Shown: one piece after another, positions 1 to 9,949 of the stretch
Position numbering within the stretch: position 1 is the stretch's first letter
Layout: each line of letters starts with the position of its first letter
The notes under the pieces: model-generated
Told to the model about the DNA's origin: nothing
The model's input: the letters and a program-made list of their open reading frames with translations, nothing else
The model's database searches: none
Position numbers and translations under genes: made by a program
Source: Pseudoxanthomonas sp. J35
GTDB lineage: Bacteria; Pseudomonadota; Gammaproteobacteria; Xanthomonadales; Xanthomonadaceae
DNA length: 64,000 bases
Direction: 5' to 3'
Assembly: GCF_000513995.1 (NCBI RefSeq)
Contig: NZ_AZVB01000004.1
Coordinates: 200,292-264,291, forward strand

Positions 1-42
1 CCGGCGATGCCGGCCCCCGTGCGTTCCCCTGCGACCGTGCGA

Positions 43-1402
<1,360 letters not shown>

Positions 1403-1410
<8 letters not shown>

Positions 1411-1837
1411 GGGATTCGGGATTCGGGATTGGGGATTCGTAAGAGGCACCCGGGTCGCGCAGGGTTCGCGAGATGTCGAGCGAGCGGATCAGTGCGTTGA
1501 GGCGGGAGAAAGTGCGATCCAGCTGTTCGATGGCAGCGGCGTCGTGTTCGCAGTAACCCAGGCGTTCGGCGATCTCCAGCTGGGTGCCGATCTCGGCGAG
1601 GGAGCCTCGCGCCATGGACAGGAAATGCAGGTAGTCGGCCGTGGATCTGCGGGCGGCGCCCTCGGCGATGTTGGATGGTACGCTCACCGCCGCCCTGCGC
1701 AGCTGCAGGGTGAGCCCGAGCCGCTCATCGGCCGGGAAACGGGCCGTCATCCGGTATATGGATTCGACCAGCGACATCGCGTCCCGCCACACATCGAGGC
1801 GCTCATGCGGTCGCAGCTTTTCCGAATCCCGAATCAC
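1403..1837 (-). CDS. Four-helix bundle protein (S23/bSCP, 23S rRNA intervening-sequence protein family)
   Basis: A 144-residue protein of the small family first seen as 23S rRNA intervening-sequence proteins. Hallmarks visible are LDVWRDAM near the N-terminus, the central [16 protein letters not shown] motif and the [18 protein letters not shown] helix. The family folds as a four-helix bundle that assembles into pentamers; its cellular role is unknown. The start is a GTG lying inside a heptamer repeat, and the last residues ([10 protein letters not shown]) are read from an inverted copy of the same repeat, so gene and repeats form one cassette. It sits between accB and accC, which are normally adjacent, and its TGA overlaps the accC ATG, so it is probably co-transcribed. 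Confidence 0.85.
1411..1440. repeat. Heptamer repeat arm, accC side
   Basis: Tandem degenerate heptamers, GGGATTCGGGATTCGGGATT followed by GGGGATTCG on the plus strand, directly upstream of the accC ATG. It is the reverse complement, imperfectly, of the arm at 1822-1852, so the two bracket the four-helix-bundle gene as inverted repeats. A third copy lies at 30762-30791. Confidence 0.8.
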
Positions 1838-1852
1838 GAAACCCGAATCCCG
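1822..1852. repeat. Heptamer repeat arm, accB side
   Basis: Degenerate heptamers on the plus strand (CCGAATCCCGAATCACGAA, then ACCCGAATCCCG), inverted relative to the copy at 1411-1440. The GTG start of the four-helix-bundle gene (1835-1837) lies inside it. The arm ends 12 bases from the accB stop codon. Confidence 0.8.
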
Positions 1853-1864
1853 TCGTGACCGGCG

Positions 1865-2353
1865 TCAGCCGATCACGAACAGCGGCTGGTCGAACTCGAT
1901 CGGCTGGCCGCTTTCGCACAGGATCGCGACGACGGTGCCGGCGACGTCGGCCTCGATCGGGTTGAACATCTTCATCGCCTCGATGATGCCCAGCGTCTCG
2001 CCGGCCTTGACCTGCTGGCCGACGGTGACGAACGCCGGCTTGTCCGGGGCCGGGGCGGCGTAGAAGGTGCCGACCATCGGGGCGCGGACCACGTGGCCCG
2101 GGGGCAGCTCGGCGCCGGCCTTGGCCGTGCCGCCGGTGGCCGACTCGGTGGGCGAGCTCATCGGCATCGGCGCCGCCGCCGGGGCGGCCGGGGCCGGGCT
2201 GCGCACTTCCAGCGCGGCGGCCGGGGCGGCCACGGCCACGCCGGTCGGGATGCGCGACAGGCGCACGCTCTCCTCGCCTTCCTTGATCTCGATTTCGGCG
2301 AGGTTGGATTCTTCCAGCAGGTCGATGAGCTTCTTGATCTTGCGCAGGTCCAT
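1865..2353 (-). CDS. accB: Biotin carboxyl carrier protein of acetyl-CoA carboxylase
   Basis: BCCP carries the biotin carboxylated by AccC and presents it to the carboxyltransferase AccAD. The 162-residue protein has the usual layout: a short N-terminal domain ([15 protein letters not shown]), an Ala/Pro-rich flexible linker at about 40-85, and a C-terminal biotinyl domain. The biotinylation motif EAMKM places the modified lysine at K128. It is preceded by aroQ, whose stop is 30 bases from the accB ATG, and followed by the inserted four-helix-bundle gene and then accC. Confidence 0.97.
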   Translation of the reverse strand: MDLRKIKKLIDLLEESNLAEIEIKEGEESVRLSRIPTGVAVAAPAAALEVRSPAPAAPAAAPMPMSSPTESATGGTAKAGAELPPGHVVRAPMVGTFYAAPAPDKPAFVTVGQQVKAGETLGIIEAMKMFNPIEADVAGTVVAILCESGQPIEFDQPLFVIG

Positions 2354-2383
2354 GATGGCCTCGGTGTTGCAGAAAGGGGGGGG

Positions 2384-2824
2384 TCAGCCCGGCAGGCGCG
2401 CGAGCGCGGCGTCCAGGGCGTAGCGGTAGCTGTCGGCGCCGAACCCGCAGACCACGCCGACCGCCTTGTCGCTGAAGTAGCTGTGCTGGCGGAAGGGTTC
2501 GCGGGCGTGCGGGTTGGACAGGTGGATCTCGATGAACGGGATCGCCACCGCCGCCAGCGCGTCGCGCAGGGCGACGGAGGTGTGGGTGAAGGCGGCGGGG
2601 TTGAGCAGGATGAAGGCGGTGCCGTCGCCGCGCGCGGCCTGGACCCGGTCGACCAGGGCGTGCTCGGCGTTGGACTGGAACGATTCCAGCTCGTGGCCGG
2701 CGGCGCGGGCGCGCGCGGCCAGGTCGGCGTCGATGTCGGCCAGGGTGGTGCGGCCGTAGACCTCCGGCTCGCGGCTACCGAGCAGGTTGAGGTTGGGGCC
2801 GTGCAGGACCAGCAGTTTGGCCAT
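2384..2824 (-). CDS. aroQ: Type II 3-dehydroquinate dehydratase
   Basis: Third step of the shikimate pathway: dehydration of 3-dehydroquinate to 3-dehydroshikimate. The chosen start gives [16 protein letters not shown], the conserved N-terminal motif, and a 146-residue protein, the normal size. Other family signatures are [15 protein letters not shown], the [18 protein letters not shown] segment and the catalytic histidine region [14 protein letters not shown]. Longer in-frame starts would add about 77 residues of unrelated sequence. The aroQ-accB-accC order is common in proteobacteria. A 339-bp gap separates it from the upstream thioredoxin gene, so it may have its own promoter. Confidence 0.96.
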   Translation of the reverse strand: MAKLLVLHGPNLNLLGSREPEVYGRTTLADIDADLAARARAAGHELESFQSNAEHALVDRVQAARGDGTAFILLNPAAFTHTSVALRDALAAVAIPFIEIHLSNPHAREPFRQHSYFSDKAVGVVCGFGADSYRYALDAALARLPG

Positions 2825-3163
2825 GGAACGTTGCGGAACCGGAAAGGGCGGCAGTCTGCGCGAAGGCGCCATTCGTGTCCAGTTCGGCGAAGTTCGCAGC
2901 GTTTCAAGCAAATGTTTGAATTGCTGCGGGTGTCCCGCCGCGTGTGCGACGGGCGTCGGGTTCCGAGGCGCAGCGGTGGCCGCAAGGGAGCGGCCTCTCA
3001 CACGCCCACCCCGACGGCCGGGGCAGGACGAAACCGTGACCGCAAAGTGCCCCACCCACAGCCACCACCCGTGAAAGGGGGGTGGGCCGTGCAGCTGCAG
3101 AGCTCGAGGGGCCGGGGCTGCCCCTCGCCCCCGAGCCTGCCCGCGCCGGAAAAGGGGGAAGGC
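2825..3163. other. Intergenic region upstream of aroQ
   Basis: No gene is evident in these 339 bases. A GC-rich hairpin (8-bp arms CGAGGGGC/GCCCCTCG, 3105-3127) follows the thioredoxin gene but has no T-run. A comparatively AT-rich patch near 2900-2925 (minus strand TTCAAACATTTGCTTGAAA) could hold an aroQ-accBC promoter. That is inference. Confidence 0.35.
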
Positions 3164-3724
3164 TCAGTGCCTCGCCCAGTCCTCGATCTCCCCGGCCTCG
3201 AACGGCCCCAGTTTCTGCCGCACCACCCGCCCGCGCGCATCCACCAGCACGCTGTACGGCAGCAGGCCGCGGGTATTGCCCAGGTGCACGCTGGCGTCGG
3301 CCGGGCCCGGCTGGTCGATGAGGATCGGGTAGTCGACCGCTACGCGGGCGAGGAAGGCGCGCACGTTCTCCGGGGTGTCCAGGGCCAGGCCGACCACCTG
3401 TACGCCGCCGGCGCCCTGGGCGCGGGCGTAGCGCTGCAGCTCGGGCATTTCCTCGACGCAGGGCCCGCACCAGCTGGCCCAGACGTTGACCAGCAGCGGG
3501 CGCCCGGGGGCGATCGCGGCCAGATCGACGACGTTGCCGTCCAGGTCCGGGAGCCGGATCGCCGGCAAGGCATCGCCCGGTCTGGCCGGGTGGACCCCGG
3601 CGGGAACGGCCGCCGCCGCCGGGTCGCGCGAAGCCTGGCGGTCCTGCCACCCGCCGGCGGCCAGCAGGCCGAGCCCGCCCGCGGCCAGCGCCACCAGCAG
3701 CAGGCGCAGGGAGGCCGGATTCAT
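3164..3724 (-). CDS. TlpA/ResA-like membrane-anchored thioredoxin
   Basis: A 186-residue periplasmic thiol-disulfide protein. Residues about 6-25 form an uncleaved signal anchor, followed by an Ala/Pro linker and an AhpC/TSA-redoxin domain with the active site WASWCGPC (C86/C89). It overlaps the dsbD stop as ATGA, which implies translational coupling. From the context I infer that it receives reducing equivalents from DsbD and passes them to periplasmic substrates such as apocytochromes or misoxidised proteins. The substrate cannot be told from sequence. Confidence 0.88.
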   Translation of the reverse strand: MNPASLRLLLVALAAGGLGLLAAGGWQDRQASRDPAAAAVPAGVHPARPGDALPAIRLPDLDGNVVDLAAIAPGRPLLVNVWASWCGPCVEEMPELQRYARAQGAGGVQVVGLALDTPENVRAFLARVAVDYPILIDQPGPADASVHLGNTRGLLPYSVLVDARGRVVRQKLGPFEAGEIEDWARH

Positions 3725-5985
3725 CGCGCCGCCGCGCGCAGCAGGGCGTCCTCGACGATGGCGCCGGTCAGCACCGGCGGCAGCACCGCCGGTGGCGCGC
3801 CCGGGCCGTAGACCACGTACAGCGGCACGCCGACGGCCTTGTGTTCCTCGAGGAAGGCGCTGATCTGCGGGTCGGCATTGGTCCAGTCGCCACGCATGTA
3901 GACCGCATCCACGCGCTGCAGGGCGGTGCGGAAGGCCTCGCTGGACAGCACGTTGCGCTCGTTGGCCTTGCAGGTCACGCACCAGTCGGCGGTCATGTTG
4001 ACGAACACCACCCGGTCCTCGCCGCGCAGGCGGTCCAGCGCGTCGGGCGAGTACGCCAGCACGCCTTCCGCGGCGGCGCGCGCCGCCGGCGGGGCCAGCC
4101 GGGTCACGCCCCAGGCCGGCAGGATCGCCACCAGCGCCAGCGCCAGGGCCAGCGCCTTGCCGACGCGGCGGCCCTGCCAGCGGCTGCGTTCGAACCACCA
4201 CAGCGCCAGCGCCAGCACCGCCGCGCCCGCCAGCACCAGGGCGACCGCGTCGACCCCGCGCTGGCGGCCGAGGACCCACAGCAGCCAGACCGCGGTCAGG
4301 TACATCGGGAAGGCCAGCACCTGCTTGAGCGTCTCCATCCACGCGCCGGGCTTCGGCAGTCGCCGCGCCAGCGCCGGGACGAAGCCGATCAGCAGGAACG
4401 GCAGGGCCAGGCCCAGGCCCAGCATCAGGAACACCAGGATCCCGACCGCCGCCGGGGCGGCGAAGGCGTAGGCCAGCGCCGGGCCCATGAACGGGGCGAT
4501 GCACGGGCTGGCGACCACGCAGGCCAGCACGCCGGTAAGGAAGTCGCCCGCCGGCCCGCTGCGCTCGGCGGCCAGGCCGCCGCCGATGCCGGCGCCAAGG
4601 GTGAACACCCCCGACAGGCTCAGGCCGACGGCGAACATCAGGTAGACCAGTGCGGCCACGAACCACGGCTGCTGCAGCTGGAAGCCCCAGCCGGCGGCCA
4701 TGCCCGCGCTGCGCAGCGCCACCACCAGCGCGCCGACCGCGGCGAACGCGACCAGCACGCCGGCGGTGTACCAGAGCGCGTGCCGGCGCGCGTGGGCACG
4801 GCTTTCGCCGCTCTGCGCCAGGCCCAGCGCCTTCAGCGAGAGTACCGGCAGCACGCAGGGCATCAGGTTGAGGACCAGGCCGCCGAGCAGGGCCAGCACC
4901 AGGATGCCGGCCAGCGCCGGCGCGGAGGCCTCCGGCGGCGCGGTGCTGCGCAGGGCATTGCCGGCCGAGGCGTCGGGCACGGCGGTGACCGCGCCCGCTT
5001 CCTCCGGGGCGGCTGCATCGGTGGCAATGGCATCGGCGGTCGCCGCGCTTGCGGGCGTTGCTTCCGGCAGCGGCGGCGCCTCGCGCGGCGGCGGGCTGGC
5101 GTTGACCGTGCCGGCCGGCAGGTCCACCACGAGGCGGCGGGTCATCGGCGGGTAGCAGATGCCGTCGGTCTGGCAGCCCTGGAAGGTCGCCACCACGGTG
5201 GCCTGCGCCGCATCCGCGTGGCTGCGGTGCACCGGCAGCTGTACTTCGACCGCGTCGAAGTACACCACCACCTCGCCGAAGTGCTCGTCACGGTGGCGGC
5301 TGCCCTGCGGCCAGCGCGGCGCCTGGAGCTTCAGGCCCGGGTCGCCCTCGAGCACGAAGCGGCTGCGGTCGCGGTAGATGTAGTAGCCCGGCGCCGGCTC
5401 CAGCCGCACCAGGATGCGGTTGCCGCCATCGGCGATGGCCTCGGCGGCGAAGGCCTGCGCTTCCGGCAGCGCCGCCTGGCCGGGCAGCTGCAGGCCGCGC
5501 CGGCTCGCGCTGCCGAAGGCGGGCAGGCCGCCCGCGGCGCCGTTCGTCGGCAGGTCCACCTGCAGGCGCCGGGTCTGCGGTGGGTAGCAGATGCCGAGGT
5601 CGGCGCAGCCCTGGTACTTCACTTCCAGCTGGACCGGGCCGGCGCCCGGGCTGGCGCCCTCGAGCACCGCCAGCAGTTCGCCCCGGTAGGTCTCCACCGG
5701 GCCGAAGAACTCGTCGGTGTGGCGATCGCCGTCGGGCAGGCGCAGCTCGCCGCCGGTCAGGCCGCCGCTGGCCTTCACCGAGGTGCGGTGCCGGTACAGG
5801 TAATAGCCCTCGGCGATCTTCCAGCGCAGCTCGACCCGGTCAGGCGCGGTGGCGCTGGCGGAGAGCACGAAGGCCCGGTCGACCGGCAGCAGGTCGTCCT
5901 CGTCGACGGCCAGGGCGGGCAGGGCGGGCAGCAGCAGGCCCAGGGCCAGCAGCAGGCGGAACAGGCGGGGGAAGGGGGCGGTCAT
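3721..5985 (-). CDS. dsbD: Thiol:disulfide interchange protein DsbD with duplicated N-terminal domain
   Basis: DsbD moves electrons from cytoplasmic thioredoxin to periplasmic thiol proteins. This 754-residue version has a signal peptide (about 1-26), two successive DsbD-alpha domains with redox pairs C127/C133 (GCADLGICYPP) and C271/C277 (GCQTDGICYPP), an Ala/Pro linker (about 295-355), an eight-helix membrane domain with NLMPCVLP (C377) and ASPCIAP, and a C-terminal thioredoxin domain with CVTC at 669-672. E. coli DsbD has one alpha domain, so the duplication is notable. It is followed by the TlpA-like gene (ATGA overlap) and preceded 8 bases upstream by cutA. Confidence 0.95.
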   Translation of the reverse strand: MTAPFPRLFRLLLALGLLLPALPALAVDEDDLLPVDRAFVLSASATAPDRVELRWKIAEGYYLYRHRTSVKASGGLTGGELRLPDGDRHTDEFFGPVETYRGELLAVLEGASPGAGPVQLEVKYQGCADLGICYPPQTRRLQVDLPTNGAAGGLPAFGSASRRGLQLPGQAALPEAQAFAAEAIADGGNRILVRLEPAPGYYIYRDRSRFVLEGDPGLKLQAPRWPQGSRHRDEHFGEVVVYFDAVEVQLPVHRSHADAAQATVVATFQGCQTDGICYPPMTRRLVVDLPAGTVNASPPPREAPPLPEATPASAATADAIATDAAAPEEAGAVTAVPDASAGNALRSTAPPEASAPALAGILVLALLGGLVLNLMPCVLPVLSLKALGLAQSGESRAHARRHALWYTAGVLVAFAAVGALVVALRSAGMAAGWGFQLQQPWFVAALVYLMFAVGLSLSGVFTLGAGIGGGLAAERSGPAGDFLTGVLACVVASPCIAPFMGPALAYAFAAPAAVGILVFLMLGLGLALPFLLIGFVPALARRLPKPGAWMETLKQVLAFPMYLTAVWLLWVLGRQRGVDAVALVLAGAAVLALALWWFERSRWQGRRVGKALALALALVAILPAWGVTRLAPPAARAAAEGVLAYSPDALDRLRGEDRVVFVNMTADWCVTCKANERNVLSSEAFRTALQRVDAVYMRGDWTNADPQISAFLEEHKAVGVPLYVVYGPGAPPAVLPPVLTGAIVEDALLRAAAR

Positions 5986-5993
5986 CGGAAGGG

Positions 5994-6311
5994 TCAGTCG
6001 CGGGTGGCCGCGGCCACCCAGTCCAGGTAGGCGGGCAGGCCGGCCCCGGCTTCGACCGCGACGATCTCGGGGAGTTCGTACGGGTGCAGGGCGCGCAGGC
6101 GCTCCACCAGGGCGGGCAGGCGGTCGGCCGGGGTCTTGGCCAGCAGCAGCACCTCGTCGGCCTGCTCGACCGCGCCCTGCCAGCGGTACACCGAGCGCAT
6201 CGGCGGCAGCTGGCTGACGCAGGCCGCCAGCCGCTCCTCGACCAGGATGGTGGCCAGGCGGTGGGCGGTGTCGGGGTCGGGGCAGCTGCAGAACACGAGA
6301 TGGACCGGCAT
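5994..6311 (-). CDS. cutA: Divalent cation tolerance protein CutA
   Basis: A 105-residue CutA1-family protein. The conserved core is visible: LVEERLAACVSQLPPMRSVYRWQG and the C-terminal HPYELPEIVAV motif. CutA forms very stable trimers and was linked genetically to copper/divalent cation tolerance in E. coli; its biochemical role is unsettled. It is the first gene of the minus-strand run cutA-dsbD-tlpA, an arrangement also seen in enterobacteria. It diverges from groESL, whose heat-shock promoter begins 24 bases from this start codon. Confidence 0.94.
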   Translation of the reverse strand: MPVHLVFCSCPDPDTAHRLATILVEERLAACVSQLPPMRSVYRWQGAVEQADEVLLLAKTPADRLPALVERLRALHPYELPEIVAVEAGAGLPAYLDWVAAATRD

Positions 6312-6334
6312 GCGCGGAAGTGTACCCGGCCCCC

Positions 6335-6363
6335 CTTGAAAGTTCTCCGGCGCTCCCCCATCT
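6335..6363 (+). promoter_or_regulatory. Sigma-32 heat-shock promoter of groESL
   Basis: CTTGAAA (6335-6341), a 14-base spacer, then CCCCATCT (6356-6363). This matches the sigma-32 consensus CTTGAAA-N13/14-CCCCATNT at every defined base. The expected start is near 6370, leaving a leader of about 116 bases that contains the CIRCE-like element. Confidence 0.9.
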
Positions 6364-6410
6364 GCCACTTCAACCCCGGTCACCGCACCGGGTTTCGTCC
6401 GCCTGCGGCG

Positions 6411-6437
6411 CTGGCAGTCGCCCCCGACGAGTGCTAG
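6411..6437 (+). promoter_or_regulatory. CIRCE-like operator (HrcA site)
   Basis: CTGGCAGTC-N9-GAGTGCTAG against the CIRCE consensus TTAGCACTC-N9-GAGTGCTAA: 6/9 and 8/9 matches with the exact 9-base spacing. It lies in the groES leader downstream of the sigma-32 promoter, where HrcA repressor sites are expected. hrcA itself is not in this window. Confidence 0.75.
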
Positions 6438-6485
6438 AGTTGCCGCCCTTTTTCCAACCCAGTCAATCACTTGAGAGGGATTGAA

Positions 6486-6776
6486 ATGAGCAACATCAAG
6501 CCGCTGTACGACCGCGTTGTCATCAAGCGTACCGAAGAAGAGAAGGTCTCCGCCGGCGGCATCGTGATCCCGGATTCGGCCACCGAGAAGCCGATCAAGG
6601 GCCAGGTCATTGCGGTCGGCGAGGGCAAGGTGCTGGACAACGGCACGGTCCGTGCCCCGAAGGTCAAGGTCGGCGACCAGGTCCTGTTCGGCAAGTACGC
6701 CGGCACCGAGGTCAAGCTCGACGGCACCGAGTACCTGGTGGTGAAGGAAGACGACATCTTCGCCGTCCTGGGCTGA
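6486..6776 (+). CDS. groES: Co-chaperonin GroES
   Basis: The 10-kDa lid of the GroEL chaperonin: a heptameric ring that caps the folding chamber. 96 residues, with the family start [12 protein letters not shown], the mobile loop [19 protein letters not shown] at about 16-34, and the C-terminal DIFAVL. The ATG at 6486 follows a purine-rich ribosome site (GAGAGGGA) at good spacing; an in-frame ATG 15 bases upstream is too far from it and is not conserved. First gene of the groES-groEL operon, 54 bases ahead of groEL. Confidence 0.98.
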   Translation: MSNIKPLYDRVVIKRTEEEKVSAGGIVIPDSATEKPIKGQVIAVGEGKVLDNGTVRAPKVKVGDQVLFGKYAGTEVKLDGTEYLVVKEDDIFAVLG

Positions 6777-6818
6777 TCCGCCCGACCCCCTTTCCATCCC
6801 ATTCGAACCAAGAACTGA

Positions 6819-8462
<1,644 letters not shown>

Positions 8463-8499
8463 GTCCTGCTGCAGCAACCGCTGCGTCCGCTGTACCTGG

Positions 8500-8530
8500 A
8501 AAACCCCGCCGCGAGGCGGGGTTTTCTTTT
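8500..8530 (+). terminator. Rho-independent terminator of groESL
   Basis: Stem AAAACCCCGCC / GGCGGGGTTTT with loop GCGA (8511-8514), followed by CTTTT. Confidence 0.93.
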
Positions 8531-8585
8531 GCGTGTCCCGGCCCCGAATGCAACCGCGTTCCCGCCGCCGTTGCCGCTGAAACGG

Positions 8586-8614
8586 TTGCGCGGCCCGGAA
8601 GCGGCTGTTATCAA
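8586..8614 (+). promoter_or_regulatory. Candidate promoter of the DAHP synthase leader
   Basis: TTGCGC (8586-8591), 17-base spacer, TATCAA (8609-8614). The implied transcription start is about 8621, one base before the leader-peptide GTG. The -35 is weak (3/6) and the -10 fair (4/6), so this is tentative. Confidence 0.4.
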
Positions 8615-8621
8615 TGGCTCC

Positions 8622-8702
8622 GTGAGCACGCCGCGCGCCAGCTTCTACTTCTGGTACTACTTTCCGAAGCCCATGGCGGAGGAAGGGTTGCGCGCGTCCT
8701 GA
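8622..8702 (+). CDS. Aromatic leader peptide of the DAHP synthase attenuator
   Basis: A 26-codon reading frame starting with GTG, with the run SFYFWYYF at residues 7-14: three Phe, three Tyr and one Trp codon within seven consecutive codons. It is followed 26 bases later by an intrinsic terminator and then by a DAHP synthase gene. This is the layout of ribosome-mediated attenuation: stalling at scarce charged tRNA-Phe, -Tyr or -Trp would free TGGCGG (8674-8679) to pair with CCGCCA (8733-8738) and block the terminator. There is no convincing Shine-Dalgarno sequence before the GTG. The frame is too small to support by homology; codon content and context are the evidence. Confidence 0.82.
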   Translation: MSTPRASFYFWYYFPKPMAEEGLRAS

Positions 8703-8728
8703 AGTTCGAACAGACACGACACACCCCG

Positions 8729-8759
8729 GAAGCCGCCAGAGACCCTGGCGGCTTTTTTG
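8729..8759 (+). terminator. Attenuator terminator ahead of DAHP synthase
   Basis: Stem AAGCCGCCAG (8730-8739) / CTGGCGGCTT (8745-8754), loop AGACC, then a T-run ending at 8758. It lies between the aromatic leader peptide and the DAHP synthase start. Its 5' arm contains the CCGCCA that can pair instead with TGGCGG in the leader. Confidence 0.9.
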
Positions 8760-8803
8760 TCGCCACCTCCGGCGGGATCGACCGACATCCCAGGAGCACC
8801 CAC

Positions 8804-9880
8804 ATGGCCCCCCACACCGACGACCTGCGCATCCGCCGCATCGATACGCTGGTTTCCCCGGCCCGGCTGATCGCCGAGCTGCCCTGCACCGAGGAGGCGT
8901 CGGAGACCGTCGCCGATGCCCGCCGCGCCCTGCACCGCATCCTGCACGGGCAGGACGACCGCCTGGCGGTGGTGATCGGGCCGTGCTCGATCCACGATCC
9001 GGCCGCGGCGATGGAGTACGCGCAGCGGCTGCGCCCGCTGCGCGACCGCCTCGGCGACGCGCTGGAGATCGTGATGCGCGTGTACTTCGAGAAGCCGCGC
9101 ACCACGGTGGGCTGGAAGGGCCTGATCAACGACCCGGACCTGGACGGCAGCTTCAACATCAACAAGGGCCTGCGCCTGGCGCGCGGGCTGCTGCGCGACA
9201 TCAACCTGCTCGGCCTGCCGGCCGGCTGCGAATACCTGGACACGATCTCGCCGCAGTACATCGCCGACCTGGTCGCCTGGGGTGCGATCGGCGCACGCAC
9301 CACCGAGAGCCAGATCCACCGCGAGATGGCGTCCGGCCTGTCCTGCCCGGTGGGGTTCAAGAACGGCACCGACGGCAACGTGCGCATCGCCGCCGACGCG
9401 GTGATGGCGGCCTCGCAACCGCACCATTTCCTGGCCGTGACCAAGGACGGCCACTCGGCGATCGCCGCCACGGCCGGCAACCCGGACGGCCACGTGATCC
9501 TGCGCGGCGGCAAGGTGCCCAACTACGACGCCGGCAGCGTGCAGGCCGCCGCCGAGGTGCTGGCCAGGGCCGGGCTGCCGGCGCGGATCATGATCGACGC
9601 CAGCCACGCCAACAGCGGCAAGAACCCGGACAACCAGCCGGAGGTGGTCGAGGCGATCGCCCGCCAGGTCGAAGGCGGCGATGCGCGGATCATCGGCGTG
9701 ATGGTCGAAAGCCACCTGGTCGGGGGCCGCCAGGACCTGGTCGACGGGCGCGCGCCCACCTACGGCCAGAGCATCACCGATGGCTGCCTGGACTGGGAGC
9801 GTTCGGTCGGCGTGCTGGAGCGGCTGGCGGAAGCGGTGCGCACGCGCCGAGCGCTCGCCCGGGAAAGCGCCGCGGCCTGA
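8804..9880 (+). CDS. aroG: 3-deoxy-7-phosphoheptulonate (DAHP) synthase, class I (AroFGH type)
   Basis: First step of the shikimate pathway: condensation of phosphoenolpyruvate with erythrose-4-phosphate. The 358-residue protein has the AroFGH-type motifs VVIGPCSIHDPAAAMEYA, FEKPRTTVGWKGLINDP, GARTTESQIHREMASGLS and IMIDASHANSGKNP. Which isozyme class (Phe-, Tyr- or Trp-sensitive) it belongs to cannot be read with confidence. The ATG at 8804 follows CAGGAG at good spacing. It is preceded by an attenuator with Phe/Tyr/Trp codons, so synthesis probably responds to all three aromatic end products. It stands alone between groESL and the AsmA-like gene. Confidence 0.96.
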   Translation: MAPHTDDLRIRRIDTLVSPARLIAELPCTEEASETVADARRALHRILHGQDDRLAVVIGPCSIHDPAAAMEYAQRLRPLRDRLGDALEIVMRVYFEKPRTTVGWKGLINDPDLDGSFNINKGLRLARGLLRDINLLGLPAGCEYLDTISPQYIADLVAWGAIGARTTESQIHREMASGLSCPVGFKNGTDGNVRIAADAVMAASQPHHFLAVTKDGHSAIAATAGNPDGHVILRGGKVPNYDAGSVQAAAEVLARAGLPARIMIDASHANSGKNPDNQPEVVEAIARQVEGGDARIIGVMVESHLVGGRQDLVDGRAPTYGQSITDGCLDWERSVGVLERLAEAVRTRRALARESAAA

Positions 9881-9949
9881 CCGTGGCGCCCATCCGCGCG
9901 GGCAGCGGACTGCCTTGCGCGCGTGGCCGCTTCAGGCATCCTGCACGGC

